Shown here: one piece after another, positions 24,184-33,076 of the stretch
How positions within the stretch are numbered: position 1 is the first letter of the stretch
Layout: the number at the start of each line of letters is the position of its first letter
Source of the DNA: Nocardia spumae
GTDB lineage: Bacteria > Actinomycetota > Actinomycetes > Mycobacteriales > Mycobacteriaceae
Assembly (NCBI RefSeq): GCF_020733635.1
Contig: NZ_JAJFZL010000001.1
Span: forward strand, 2,914,001-2,978,000
Direction of reading: 5' to 3'
Length of the DNA: 64,000 nucleotides
Position numbers and translations under genes: made by a program
The notes under the pieces: model-generated
Database searches by the model: none
What the model was told of the DNA's origin: nothing
Seen by the model: only the letters and a program-made list of their open reading frames with translations

Positions 24184-25416
24184 TTGAACGCACCCAGGGT
24201 TCCGGCGCAGGCATCACGTTGCCCGGTCTCGCCCGGTTCGCCGGACGGCTTCGACGGCCCGCGGATGGCTTTGCACGCAACGGAATTCGCAGCCGATCCG
24301 CATCGCTCCTATCAGCACATGCGCGACCGGTTCCGCACGATGGTTCCGGTGGATCTGGCGCCCGGTGTACCCGCCACGCTGGTGATCGGATACCGGACCG
24401 CGTTGCGAATTCTCAACGACCCCGAGCACTTTCCGGCCGATCCGCGCCGCTGGCAGCGCAGCGTCGCCGAGGACTGCCCGGTGCTGCCGATCCTGGAGTG
24501 GCGGCCGACCGGAAGCCGCAACGCGGGACCGGAATTCGCGCGGTACCGGCAGGCCACCATCGACAGTATCGAAGGGGTGGATCTCTACGGTCTGCATGCG
24601 ATCGTCGAGCAGATCGCCCTGCCCCTGATCGAGGGTTTCCGAAACGAGGGCAAGGCGGATCTGCTGAGCCAGTACGTATTTCCGCTGACCTTCCAGGTGT
24701 GCTGCGCGCTGGTCGGTTGCCCGCCGGAGGTCGGCCAGATGGTGGCCACCGGGATGGCGGCGATGTTCGAGGGCGTCGACGCCGACAAGGGCAACCGGAT
24801 GGTCAGTGAGGCGATGTACCAGCTGGTCACGATCAAGCGGGCCGAGCCCGGCAACGACGTGACCTCACAACTGCTGCGGCACAATTCGGCTCTCACCGAT
24901 GAGGAGGCCGTCCATCAACTGATCACCTTCTACGGCGCCGGGATCGAACTGCAGCTCAATCTGGTGGTCAACACCCTGCTGCTGATCCTCACCGAGGATC
25001 GCTTCGGCGGCTCCGTCCTCGGCGGCAGCCTGTCGACCCGGGACGCACTCGACGAGGTGTTGTTCAACGACCCGCCGCTGGCCAACTATCTGGTCACCTA
25101 TCCGCGTCAGCCGATCTTCATCGACGACGTGTGGCTACCCGCGGACCAGCCGGTCCTGATCAGCATCGCGGCAGCCAACAACGATCCCACGATCCGCGCC
25201 GACGATCGCATCGGCAATCGTTCCCACCTCGCCTTCGGCATCGGCCAACATGCTTGCCCCGCACAATCATTGGCCTACCTGATCGCGCAGGACGCGATCG
25301 ATCAGCTACTCGATGTGCTTCCCGATATGAGTCCCGACGGCGATCTGGTCTGGCGCCCGGGCCCGTTCCACCGTGCCCTGACCGCATTGCCGGTCACCTT
25401 CCCGGTGGTGGGATAG
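24184..25416 (+). CDS. Cytochrome P450 lacking the ExxR motif (conservon/CYP157-like)
   Basis: A 410-residue P450. The heme loop is FGIGQHACPA with C358 as thiolate ligand. The I-helix reads FYGAGIELQ, so the usual acid-Thr pair is Glu-Leu. At the K-helix, where ExxR is nearly universal, the sequence is E291-V-L-F294: the Arg is gone. Loss of ExxR is known for Streptomyces CYP157 enzymes, and the opening (CPVSP...GPR, VPVDLAPGVPATLVIGY) resembles P450s that close conservon operons. No conservon genes are next to it. TTG 24184 with GGAG upstream is the preferred start; GTG 24151, with GAGGA, is the alternative. Redox partner and substrate are unknown, and a non-oxygenase role is possible. Confidence 0.88.
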   Translation: MNAPRVPAQASRCPVSPGSPDGFDGPRMALHATEFAADPHRSYQHMRDRFRTMVPVDLAPGVPATLVIGYRTALRILNDPEHFPADPRRWQRSVAEDCPVLPILEWRPTGSRNAGPEFARYRQATIDSIEGVDLYGLHAIVEQIALPLIEGFRNEGKADLLSQYVFPLTFQVCCALVGCPPEVGQMVATGMAAMFEGVDADKGNRMVSEAMYQLVTIKRAEPGNDVTSQLLRHNSALTDEEAVHQLITFYGAGIELQLNLVVNTLLLILTEDRFGGSVLGGSLSTRDALDEVLFNDPPLANYLVTYPRQPIFIDDVWLPADQPVLISIAAANNDPTIRADDRIGNRSHLAFGIGQHACPAQSLAYLIAQDAIDQLLDVLPDMSPDGDLVWRPGPFHRALTALPVTFPVVG

Positions 25417-25495
25417 CCCGGCGACGATGGGGGCGTGGTGGTTCGGCCGCGGCGCCCTCCGCCGCGAGCGGCTCCGGCCCGCTACGGTGCACCGC

Positions 25496-25903
25496 TCACG
25501 CCTGCCCACTGAGCTCGGCGGTGGCCTCGGCCTGGATGCGCTCGAACTGTTCGCCCATGCGGGCCGCGAGGGCCTGGGCCGCCGACAGCGGCCGGACCAT
25601 GACCATGAAGTCGTCGATCTTGCCGTCGGCGTCGAAGTGCAGGAAGTCGCATCCGGTGAGCTTCTTGCCGTCGACGGTCGCCTCGAAGACGAGCGCGTGG
25701 TCGCGGCCGTTCGGATCGGCGATTTCGCGCACGTAGTGGAAGTCCTCGAACACCCGGATGACCGCGCGCAGGATGGCCGCCGTGATCGCCTTGCCCGGAT
25801 ACGGCTTGAACGCGACCGGACTGGTGAACACCACATTGTCGGCCAGCTGTGCCGCGATGGCGGCCTCGTCGCGTGCCTCGACGGCGGCTCGGAAAGGGTG
25901 CAT
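25496..25903 (-). CDS. NTF2-fold (SnoaL-like) protein
   Basis: A 135-residue protein of the nuclear-transport-factor-2-like fold: an N-terminal helix with HPFRAAVEARDEAAIAAQLA, then VVFTSPVAFKPYPGK and the strand-rich DFLHFDADGKIDDFMVMVRP. Small proteins of this type act as isomerases, cyclases or carriers, or have no known activity. No catalytic signature is clear enough to choose. Stands alone between the P450 (convergent) and a second NTF2-fold gene on the same strand. Confidence 0.8.
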   Translation of the reverse strand: MHPFRAAVEARDEAAIAAQLADNVVFTSPVAFKPYPGKAITAAILRAVIRVFEDFHYVREIADPNGRDHALVFEATVDGKKLTGCDFLHFDADGKIDDFMVMVRPLSAAQALAARMGEQFERIQAEATAELSGQA

Positions 25904-26064
25904 GTGACAGGCTCCATCGGTCGGTCGGGTGAATATCGGGGACTGTACTCAGCGCGCCCCGACGAGCGGCCGCGCCCCGGCTGCTCGTCCGCGGCGAACC
26001 GGCCCCGCTCGCCGCGGAGGAGCGTATCGGCCCGGTGACGCCGGGCCGAGTCCGCCTGCGCCGA

Positions 26065-26466
26065 TCAGGCCTGGCAGCTGTGGTACGCCTCGATCAGCCA
26101 GGTGCCGTCGTGGCGCACGAGCACCCAGGTTCCGGATTCCCGATCCTCGGTTCGGGTGGGCGCGCCGGGTGATGTGGTGGCGCTCTCGGTGATCACGACG
26201 GCCGTGTCCGCACCGGCCGCACGCGCCTGCCGGATCTCGTGCACGCGTTCGGTGCCCGCGAGCGGACCCGCGAAGGCCGCGGTCATCGCCGTGTGAATAT
26301 CGGCGCTGCCGGTGAGCAGCCGGCCCGGCAGTGCGACGGTCGCCGTCTCGGTGTACCAGGTGACGAACGAATCCGCGTCACCGTCGGCCCAGGCGGCGGA
26401 TGTGGCCTCGAATATCGTGCGGGCGGCCTCCAGCAGGGGGTTTGTCGTGGTCGGGTGTGAGCTCAT
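26065..26466 (-). CDS. SgcJ/EcaC-type NTF2-fold protein
   Basis: A 133-residue NTF2-fold protein of the SgcJ/EcaC oxidoreductase-like group: a helix ending AAWADGDADSFVTWYTETATV, then LPGRLLTGSADIHTAM and a final GTWVLVRHDGTWLIEAYHSCQ. Members occur beside oxidoreductases and antibiotic genes and lack a firm biochemical role. It is divergent from the MMPL exporter; the first CstR-type operator is about 90 bp from its start, so it might share control. Similar in fold, not closely in sequence, to the neighbouring NTF2 protein. Confidence 0.78.
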   Translation of the reverse strand: MSSHPTTTNPLLEAARTIFEATSAAWADGDADSFVTWYTETATVALPGRLLTGSADIHTAMTAAFAGPLAGTERVHEIRQARAAGADTAVVITESATTSPGAPTRTEDRESGTWVLVRHDGTWLIEAYHSCQA

Positions 26467-26557
26467 CGCATCCTCCGGATTGTGTCGTGGGCCGTGAACC
26501 GGCCCTGTCGGACCGACGTGGGGGGCGGGCCGATTTCGACACCTCGTTGCCTTTCAT

Positions 26558-26573
26558 ATACCCCATGGGGTAT
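26558..26573. promoter_or_regulatory. CsoR/CstR-type operator 1
   Basis: ATACCCC-AT-GGGGTAT, a perfect 16-bp palindrome of the G/C-tract type bound by CsoR/CstR repressors, 50 bp upstream of the MMPL coding region. Confidence 0.8.
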
Positions 26574-26592
26574 CTTCGGCAGCGACGGCTAT

Positions 26593-26608
26593 ATACCCCC
26601 AGGGGTAT
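26593..26608. promoter_or_regulatory. CsoR/CstR-type operator 2
   Basis: ATACCCC-CA-GGGGTAT, the same 7-2-7 arms as operator 1, 35 bp further on and ending 15 bp before the MMPL start. It is identical over all 16 bases to the site upstream of the CstR-like gene itself. Confidence 0.82.
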
Positions 26609-26623
26609 TGAATGGAGAAAGTG

Positions 26624-28777
26624 ATGACCGACTCGCAGGTTGTTTCACCGCCGGAGACCACCGCCCGCGGTGCCGGTGATGTGCTGGGCAGAATGGGCGC
26701 CGCCATGGCCGGCCGGGCCCGGATCGTGTTCGGGGTGTGGCTGGTGGTGCTGGTCGCGCTGGGCGCCGCCGCGCCGAGCGTGTTCGACGCACTCGCCGGC
26801 GCCGGCTGGCAGGCGAACGGATCGGACTCGGTGCGGGTCCGGGAGCTGGCTCAGCAGCACTTCGGCGGGAACTCGTCGGCGGCGGTCCAGGTCGTGGTGC
26901 ACTCGGACACCCAGACCGTCGACAGTCCGGCGGTGCAGTCGGTGCTCGGCAGCGCCACCGCCTTGTTCGCCGGTGACTCCCGATTCGGCGAGGTGGTGGC
27001 GCCGCAGCCGGGGATGTCGATCAGCCCGGACGGGCACACCGGAATCCTCATCGCCGGCGCCGCCGCCTCGACGGACGAGATGGTGCGGGCTGTCGACGCG
27101 CACAAGGACGCGCTGACGGCCTTGTCGGGCAATGGGATCGAGGTCTATCCGACCGGTGCGTCGGCGTTGTGGAGCGATTTCAACAAGGCCAACCACGAAG
27201 CGATGTTGAAGGCGGAGATGTTCTCCTGGCCGGTGACTCTCGCGATCATGGTGATCGCGTTCGGGTCGTTGGTGGCGGCCGGGCTGCCGCTGCTGCTCAC
27301 CCTGGCCGGGCTGATCGCCTCGGCGGGAGGTTTGGTGCTGCTCAACCACGTGACGCCGATTTCGGTGTGGGCCATGAACTTCGCGATGATGTTCGCCCTG
27401 GCGCTGGGCATCGACTATGCCCTGTTCATCGTCGCCCGCTTCCGTGGTGCCCTCGCCGCGAGCGCGGATCCCCGTCAGGCGGTGGCCGAGACGATGAGTA
27501 CGGCGGGTAAAGCCGTCGTATTGTCCGGACTCACAGTCCTGGTGAGCCTGTCGGCGGTCTTGATCGTCCCGGCGCCGGCGGTGCGGACGATGGCGGTCGG
27601 GATCATGTTCGCGGTGGCTTTCGTGCTGGCTGCCACGTTGACGCTGCTGCCCGCGGCGCTGGGCGCGCTCGGTCACCGAATCAACGCCGGATCGCTGCCG
27701 CGCCTCGGAGGCCGGCAGCACCGCTCACCGCGCTTCGCGGCCTGGGGGCGGCTGCTGCACAACCGGCCCTGGCCCTTCGCGATCGCCGCGCTGCTGGTGC
27801 TGATCGCGCTGGCGATCCCGGTGACCGGGCTGAAGGTCGCGATGCCTTCGATTCAGGTCGTGCCCGCCGACGCCCCGGTCCGCCAGGGTTATGAGCTGGT
27901 GCAGGCGCAGATGGGCGAGGGTGCGCCTGGAATGTTGCAGATCATCGCCCCGGCGGACGAGTCCGCGGCGGTCGCGCGGGCGGCTTCGGGTGTGGACGGC
28001 ATCTCGATGGTCACGCCGGCCCAGCCCGCCCGCGACGGCAGCGGCCTGGTCATGATGCAGGCGCTGCCGAACGTGGACCCCTCCGACGCGCGGATGGGCA
28101 CGATCCTGGACCAGATGCGAGATCGCTTGCCGGCCGGTGCTCTGGTGGGTGGTGCGCCCGCGGAGAACCTGGACCTGCAACACGCGCTCGACCATTACTT
28201 CCCGATCATCGTGGGCATCATCCTGGCGCTGGGTTTCGCACTGCTGCTGATCGCCTTGCAGGCGCCGCTGGTCGCGGCACTGGGTACGGTGGTGAGCCTG
28301 TTGTCGACCGCCGCGGCGTTCGGAGTGGCGAAGCTGATCTTCCAGGACGGGCACGGCGCCGGGGTGCTCGGCTTCACCCCGCAGGGCTTCCTCGACGGGT
28401 GGGGGCCGGTGTTCTTCTTCGCGATGATCTTCGCAATCGCGATGGACTACACGGTCTTTCTGCTCGCTACGGCGAAAGAGCACTACGAACGGACCGGCGA
28501 TCCGAGCCACGCCCTGGTCGACGGGCTCGCCCATTCGGGCCGGGTGATCTTCGCCGCGGCGGCGGTGATGGTGGCGGTCTTCTTCACCTTCGCGCTGGCC
28601 GATCCGCTGCCGCCCAAGGAGATGGGCATCATCCTCGGCGTGGCGGTGCTGCTCGACGCGGCCGCGGTGCGACTGGTGCTGCTGCCCGCATTGTTACGGC
28701 TCACCGGGCACGGTGCGTGGTGGTCGCCGCGGTGGCTACGCAGAGTGTTGCCGTCGATCGATTTCGCGCATGACTGA
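26624..28777 (+). CDS. MMPL-family RND transporter
   Basis: A 717-residue membrane transporter of the MMPL (mycobacterial membrane protein large) type with about 12 spans. A first span near 25-45 is followed by an extracytoplasmic domain, a group of five spans with FAMMFALALGIDYALFIVARF, then the repeat of this plan with IFAIAMDYTVFLLATAKEHYER. Asp-Tyr pairs in those helices are the proton-relay signature. Relatives export lipids or drugs. ATG 26624 is chosen because GGAG at 26614-26617 fits; an upstream ATG at 26612 is nearly inside operator 2. Two operators matching the CstR-like gene's own suggest thiol/persulfide-responsive expression. Confidence 0.92.
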   Translation: MTDSQVVSPPETTARGAGDVLGRMGAAMAGRARIVFGVWLVVLVALGAAAPSVFDALAGAGWQANGSDSVRVRELAQQHFGGNSSAAVQVVVHSDTQTVDSPAVQSVLGSATALFAGDSRFGEVVAPQPGMSISPDGHTGILIAGAAASTDEMVRAVDAHKDALTALSGNGIEVYPTGASALWSDFNKANHEAMLKAEMFSWPVTLAIMVIAFGSLVAAGLPLLLTLAGLIASAGGLVLLNHVTPISVWAMNFAMMFALALGIDYALFIVARFRGALAASADPRQAVAETMSTAGKAVVLSGLTVLVSLSAVLIVPAPAVRTMAVGIMFAVAFVLAATLTLLPAALGALGHRINAGSLPRLGGRQHRSPRFAAWGRLLHNRPWPFAIAALLVLIALAIPVTGLKVAMPSIQVVPADAPVRQGYELVQAQMGEGAPGMLQIIAPADESAAVARAASGVDGISMVTPAQPARDGSGLVMMQALPNVDPSDARMGTILDQMRDRLPAGALVGGAPAENLDLQHALDHYFPIIVGIILALGFALLLIALQAPLVAALGTVVSLLSTAAAFGVAKLIFQDGHGAGVLGFTPQGFLDGWGPVFFFAMIFAIAMDYTVFLLATAKEHYERTGDPSHALVDGLAHSGRVIFAAAAVMVAVFFTFALADPLPPKEMGIILGVAVLLDAAAVRLVLLPALLRLTGHGAWWSPRWLRRVLPSIDFAHD

Positions 28778-29107
<330 letters not shown>

Positions 29108-29157
29108 CGCGGGTCCCACCGCGCAGGTCCGGGCATGACGAATTCGGAGAGTGATCC

Positions 29158-29400
29158 ATGACGAACCTACCTCGGCACCACGGCTGGTCCATCGCTCGCG
29201 TGGTACCGCTGCTGGCCGGCGCCTTCGTGCTGATCAGCGTGGTCGCGGCCGCGGCCTGGTCGAGCTGGTGGCTCGTGTTCACCGGGTTCGTGGGTGTGAA
29301 TCTGCTGCTGTACGGAGTCGCCGGCTGGTGTCCGGTGACTCTCGTACTGCGGCGGCTGGGGTTGCCCGCCACCGCCCCGTGCGCCCCGTCCCGAATCTGA
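29158..29400 (+). CDS. DUF2892 (YgaP-like) membrane protein
   Basis: An 80-residue protein with two membrane spans (VVPLLAGAFVLISVVAAAAW and WWLVFTGFVGVNLLLYGVAG) and the conserved C-terminal GWCPVTLVLRRLG. DUF2892 is the membrane part of the rhodanese YgaP and is usual in persulfide operons. The Cys in GWCP is a candidate for thiol chemistry. ATG follows GGAGAG. It lies 50 bp after the CstR-like gene, within the same operon. Confidence 0.85.
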   Translation: MTNLPRHHGWSIARVVPLLAGAFVLISVVAAAAWSSWWLVFTGFVGVNLLLYGVAGWCPVTLVLRRLGLPATAPCAPSRI

Positions 29401-29438
29401 CCGCAGACCACGACGACCCAAAGGAAGCGTGAACAGCC

Positions 29439-29843
29439 ATGAATCTCGCCATCGCCACCACCGTGCACACCGACCGGTTCGACGAGGCTGTCGAACGAAC
29501 GCGCGAGGCGCTGGCCGCACAGGGCTTCGGCGTGCTGACCGAGATCGATATGTCGGCGACCCTGAAGACCAAGATCGGTGTGGATATGGAGGATTACCGC
29601 ATTCTCGGCGCCTGTAATCCCCCTCTGGCCCACCGTGCGGTCGGGGTCGACCGGCGAATCGGACTGCTGCTGCCGTGCAACGTGGTCGTCCGCCGGGATC
29701 CGGCCGACGCCGGCACCGTCATCGTCGAAGCGATGGATCCGCAGGTGATGGTCCAGGTCACCGGTGACCCGGAATTGGAGCCGGTCGCGGCCGCGGCGGC
29801 GACGAAACTGCGCGCCGCCATCGACGCCCTCGGCGACCGCTGA
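29439..29843 (+). CDS. DUF302 domain protein
   Basis: A 134-residue soluble DUF302 protein. It shows the family features: LAAQGFGVLTEIDMSATLK, the Cys-Asn-Pro segment LGACNPPLAHRA, LLLPCNVVVR and a MDPQVMVQV-like strand. Two conserved-looking Cys suggest a redox or thiol role, but DUF302 biochemistry is unresolved. DUF302 genes recur in CstR-controlled loci. Last gene of the operon, followed by a 12-bp-stem terminator. Confidence 0.88.
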   Translation: MNLAIATTVHTDRFDEAVERTREALAAQGFGVLTEIDMSATLKTKIGVDMEDYRILGACNPPLAHRAVGVDRRIGLLLPCNVVVRRDPADAGTVIVEAMDPQVMVQVTGDPELEPVAAAAATKLRAAIDALGDR

Positions 29844-29860
29844 GGCGTGGGCTCCGATAT

Positions 29861-29896
29861 GGTCTGTGCGCCACGGTAATTCGCGGCGCACAGACC
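29861..29896. terminator. Bidirectional terminator between DUF302 and NAD-binding genes
   Basis: GGTCTGTGCGCC and GGCGCACAGACC form a perfect 12-bp stem with a 12-base loop between convergent genes, ending 18 bp before the stop of the minus-strand gene. Confidence 0.75.
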
Positions 29897-29914
29897 GACG
29901 CGCGGCGGCGGCCG

Positions 29915-30823
29915 TCAAGCCCCGCCCGCGAGATAGTCGCCGTTCTCCAGATCGTCCAGCAGGGTCGGACCGGTCGGTGTCCAGCCGACCAGTTCCCGGG
30001 TGCGCACGCTGGAGACCGGTGCGTCGATGCCGTAAGCGGTGGCCATGAAGGGGCTGACGAAATGCGCCACCGCCTCCTCCGGGGCGAGCGAGACCACGGG
30101 CAGTTCCAGTACCCGGCCGATCGTTTCCGCGATGCTGCGCAGGGTCACTCCGCTCTCCGCGGTTCCGTGCAGCACGCTGCCGGCGGGTGCCCGCTCCACC
30201 GCCAGGCGGAACAGGCGGGCCGCGTCGAGCCGATGAACCGCCGGCCATCGGTTGGCGCCGGTGCCGATATAGGCCGAGACGCCGGTTCGCCGCGCGGTGG
30301 CGACCAGCATGCCGATGAAACCATGGTCGCCGGGACCGTGCACGGTCGGCGCGAGTCGTACGACACCGGCGCGCACGCCCCGAGCGGCCGAGTCCAGGCA
30401 CGCGCGCTCACCCGGAATCCGAAAACCCGCGGCCCCGTTCGGATCCGGCTCGTCCGACTCGGTGGACTCCCGTCCGGCCGGCATCACCAGCGTGCCGGAG
30501 GTGCTGACGAAGGGCTTGTCCGACTGTTCGAGGGCACGGGCGAGTGTCTCGATCGCGGTCCGGTCGCGCCGCATCATGTCCTCGGGATCGGTGAAGTCGC
30601 CTCCGAAGGCCATATGCAGGACGCCGTCGGCGTTTTCGGCGCCCTCACGCAGACTGTCGAGGTCGTCGAGGGAACCGCGGTGTGGCGTCGCGCCGAGTGC
30701 CGCCAGCCGGGCGGCGGCCGCATCCGACCGTGCCAGACCCGTGACGATGTGCCCAGCGGTGACGAGTTCGGTGATGACGGCGGGGCCGGTCAAGCCCGAA
30801 CCGCCGGTGACGAAGATGTGCAT
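29915..30823 (-). CDS. NAD-dependent epimerase/SDR-like protein
   Basis: A 302-residue atypical SDR with the Rossmann motif FVTGGSGLTGPAV and the conserved VLHMAF strand. The classical YxxxK pair is not obvious. A later block GDHGFIGMLVATARRTGVSA, YIGTGANRWPAVHRLDAARL matches actinobacterial and yeast epimerase-like proteins whose substrates are unknown. The ATG (MHIFVTGG) is the first codon giving the fold. Divergent from a TetR gene with three operators between, so the TetR protein almost surely represses it. Confidence 0.86.
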   Translation of the reverse strand: MHIFVTGGSGLTGPAVITELVTAGHIVTGLARSDAAAARLAALGATPHRGSLDDLDSLREGAENADGVLHMAFGGDFTDPEDMMRRDRTAIETLARALEQSDKPFVSTSGTLVMPAGRESTESDEPDPNGAAGFRIPGERACLDSAARGVRAGVVRLAPTVHGPGDHGFIGMLVATARRTGVSAYIGTGANRWPAVHRLDAARLFRLAVERAPAGSVLHGTAESGVTLRSIAETIGRVLELPVVSLAPEEAVAHFVSPFMATAYGIDAPVSSVRTRELVGWTPTGPTLLDDLENGDYLAGGA

Positions 30824-30866
30824 ATCGGAATCTCTCCGTTGCCGTGAGTGAACGACGCCATTCGTA

Positions 30867-30931
30867 GCGTCAGTGACTGACTCTACGCGTAGCGTCAGTC
30901 GCTGACGCAATGTGGTGTCAGTCACTGACGC
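30867..30931. promoter_or_regulatory. Three tandem TetR operators
   Basis: Three 17-bp palindromes, each two 7-bp arms around 3 bases, lie at 30867-30883 (GCGTCAG-TGA-CTGACTC), 30892-30908 (GCGTCAG-TCG-CTGACGC, perfect) and 30915-30931 (GTGTCAG-TCA-CTGACGC). Start-to-start spacings are 25 and 23 bp. They fill most of the gap between the divergent TetR and NAD-binding genes. Confidence 0.85.
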
Positions 30932-30950
30932 TATGGGATAGGATCGGGCC

Positions 30951-31544
30951 GTGCCACGCAGCGGAGAACACGCGCGCCGCCGCCTGCAGCAGGCGGCTCT
31001 GGAACTGTTCCGGGACCAGGGATTCGACCGCACCACCGCGGCCGAGATCGCCGCCCGGGCCGGCGTCACCGAGCGCACTTTCTTCCGTCATTTTCCGGAC
31101 AAACGTGAGGTGCTCTTCGGTGCCGAGGCCGAGGTGCGCGCCGCCCTCGTCGACGCGGTGGCCGAGGCGCCCGAGCGGCTGGGGCCGCTGGAGGTCCTGC
31201 TGTTCGCCTTCCGGCGGGCCGGGCACATCATCGAATCCAATCGCGCCTTCGCCGAACCGCGGTTTCGTGTCATTGCCGCGACCCCGGCGCTACGGGAACG
31301 CGATCTGGCCAAACATGCGGCACTGGTCGACGCGGTGACCGAGGCGTTGCGGCGGCGGGGTGTCGCCGTCCGGTGGGCCGGTCTGGCCACCCGGGTCGGC
31401 TGGGCGGCCTTCGACGAGGCGGCCGGGGCCTGGGTCGACGATCCCGAACCGGGCATGGACGCGCACCTGGACCGGGCCTTCGAGGAGCTGCGGCGGCTCG
31501 CCGCCGCGTCGCCGTCGCCCGCGGCTCTCGACGGACGCCGGTAA
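30951..31544 (+). CDS. TetR-family transcriptional regulator
   Basis: A 197-residue TetR repressor. Its HTH reads ALELFRDQGFDRTTAAEIAA and RAGVTERTFFRHFPDKREVL, followed by a helical ligand domain ending in DAHLDRAFEELRRLAA. GTG start at 30951, 19 bp after the last operator; no strong ribosome site, so possibly leaderless. It most likely represses itself and the divergent NAD-binding gene through the three operators. Ligand unknown. Confidence 0.9.
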   Translation: MPRSGEHARRRLQQAALELFRDQGFDRTTAAEIAARAGVTERTFFRHFPDKREVLFGAEAEVRAALVDAVAEAPERLGPLEVLLFAFRRAGHIIESNRAFAEPRFRVIAATPALRERDLAKHAALVDAVTEALRRRGVAVRWAGLATRVGWAAFDEAAGAWVDDPEPGMDAHLDRAFEELRRLAAASPSPAALDGRR

Positions 31545-31576
31545 GGCCCTGCGTCCCACGGATTTTCGGGCGTCCG

Positions 31577-32275
31577 TCAGCGGTTGGTGAGCGCGGTGAC
31601 CGAGGCGGCCACGGTCACGGCGTTGAATACGAACGCGATGATCGCGTTGGCTGTCACGGTTCGTCGCATCTCCCGGGAGATCACCGTGACATCGGTGGTG
31701 CCGAAGGTGGTCATCACCGAGACCGCGAAGTACACGTAATCGGCCCACTGGGCGGACTCGTCGCCGGGGAACTGCAGGGCGTTCTCGTCCTCCACCAGAT
31801 TGTCGGCGTGGAAGGTGACCGCGAAGGACATGACCACGCACACCCAGCTCACGACCACCAGCAGCATCGCGACCGCGACCCGCGGTGTCGTCGGCAATGA
31901 GGTGCCGCCGTATCCGGGCAGCCAGACCACGGCGACGGTCATGGCCGCGCCCGCCAAGAAGATCGAGACGCCGGGACCGGGGGCCGATCCGAGGATGTAG
32001 CGCTCCAGCACACTGCCCCGGCTCTCGCGTTGTGCCCAGGAGACGATCTGAGGTCGGGTGGCGACGGAGAAGGCGACGGTGGTCGCCACCAGATAGGTGA
32101 GCAGATAGGCCAGACCCGCGAGCACGCCACTGTCGACGACCGAGATCGGCGTCTCGTCGTGGGCGCAGACGAAGACGATCGTCGCCGCGAGCGCGGCCAC
32201 GACGAGGCTCGTCGCCGACCGGCGTCGTTCGGACAGCCACGCGTCGGCTCGGCACAGCTGCGACACGTTCGGCAT
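31577..32275 (-). CDS. DUF1345 integral membrane protein
   Basis: A 232-residue protein with five or more membrane spans. The C-terminal conserved segment of DUF1345 is present (EDENALQFPGDESAQWADYV, YFAVSVMTTFGTTDVTVISR), reminiscent of a two-span K+ channel pore region (TTFGTTDV). Transport of ions is therefore conceivable, but function is not established. The ATG giving MPNVSQL is chosen over a much longer frame that would run through the divergent GntR gene. Confidence 0.85.
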   Translation of the reverse strand: MPNVSQLCRADAWLSERRRSATSLVVAALAATIVFVCAHDETPISVVDSGVLAGLAYLLTYLVATTVAFSVATRPQIVSWAQRESRGSVLERYILGSAPGPGVSIFLAGAAMTVAVVWLPGYGGTSLPTTPRVAVAMLLVVVSWVCVVMSFAVTFHADNLVEDENALQFPGDESAQWADYVYFAVSVMTTFGTTDVTVISREMRRTVTANAIIAFVFNAVTVAASVTALTNR

Positions 32276-32320
32276 CCTCTCATGCGTGGCCCCGGTATCC
32301 GGGCCGTCTAGGCTCGGGGT

Positions 32321-32974
32321 GTGTCCGTCGCTCGCAGTGCACCGGAACCCGCGCCCCGGGAAGTCATCGCCCGGACGGTGCGCGAGCAGATTCTCACCGG
32401 TTCCCTCGCACCGGGGGATCGGCTGCGCGAGGCCGAACTGGCCCAGCGGTTCGGGGTTTCGCGGGTGCCGGTGCGAGAAGCCCTGTCGCAGTTGCAGAGC
32501 GAGGGTTTCGTCACGTTGGTGCGTTACCGCGGTGCGACGGTGTCGGCGGCCTCCGGGTCGGCCGCCCTCGAACTGATCCAGATCCGGCGCGGTCTCGAGG
32601 TGCTGGCCGCGCAGCTGGCCGCCGAGAATCGAGGCGGCGCCGTGGCCGACGAGCTGGCCCGGGTCGTCGAACTGGGCCGCACGGCGACCACGGTGCGTGC
32701 CCATCCCGACCTGCCGCCGCTCATTCTGCGCTTCCACACCCTGGTCGCCCGGGCCGCCGGTAACCACCAGCTGGAGTTGATGCTCGGGCAACTGCTGGAT
32801 CGCGTCGCGTGGATCTTCGATCAGCATCTCGACGAGCGCACCGACGACTCCTGGAGTGACCACGCCGCGATCGCCCGCGCCATCCTGGGCGGATCGCCGG
32901 TGCAGGCGGGGTATCTGATGGGTGAGCACATCGCCAAGGACGAGGCGTTGCTGGCTCGGCTCGAGATCGGGTAG
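32321..32974 (+). CDS. GntR-family (FadR-type) regulator
   Basis: A 217-residue regulator. The N-terminal winged helix is clear (ILTGSLAPGDRLREAELAQR, FGVSRVPVREALSQLQSEGF); the C-terminal FCD ligand domain has the metal/acid-binding His pattern (FHTLVARAAGNHQLELML, SDHAAIARAI). GTG start at 32321. It sits immediately upstream of, and in the same direction as, the permease/amidohydrolase operon. Two copies of a TATAC-centred palindrome lie between, one straddling the operon promoter, so it probably represses that operon until a pathway acid or pyrimidine/triazine intermediate binds. Confidence 0.9.
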   Translation: MSVARSAPEPAPREVIARTVREQILTGSLAPGDRLREAELAQRFGVSRVPVREALSQLQSEGFVTLVRYRGATVSAASGSAALELIQIRRGLEVLAAQLAAENRGGAVADELARVVELGRTATTVRAHPDLPPLILRFHTLVARAAGNHQLELMLGQLLDRVAWIFDQHLDERTDDSWSDHAAIARAILGGSPVQAGYLMGEHIAKDEALLARLEIG

Positions 32975-33002
32975 TCGCTACCGGGCGCGCCCTCCGCGCC
33001 AG

Positions 33003-33014
33003 TTCGTATACAAA
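33003..33014. promoter_or_regulatory. Candidate GntR operator, distal copy
   Basis: TTCGTATACAAA, one mismatch from the perfect palindrome at 33077-33088 (TTTGTATACAAA). It starts 74 bp upstream of it, close to seven helical turns, which would permit looping. Confidence 0.6.
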
Positions 33015-33076
33015 AATCTGCCGCAGTCCGGGACTTAACGCGTAAGAAAACTGCTCGACCCCGCCGGGTAACAGGT

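Noticed and set aside
29158..29843. Considered whether DUF2892/DUF302 genes form a copper-resistance set with a CsoR
   Set aside because: The repressor lacks the His ligand of copper-type CsoR, and no P-type ATPase or copper chaperone is present. The persulfide reading fits better.
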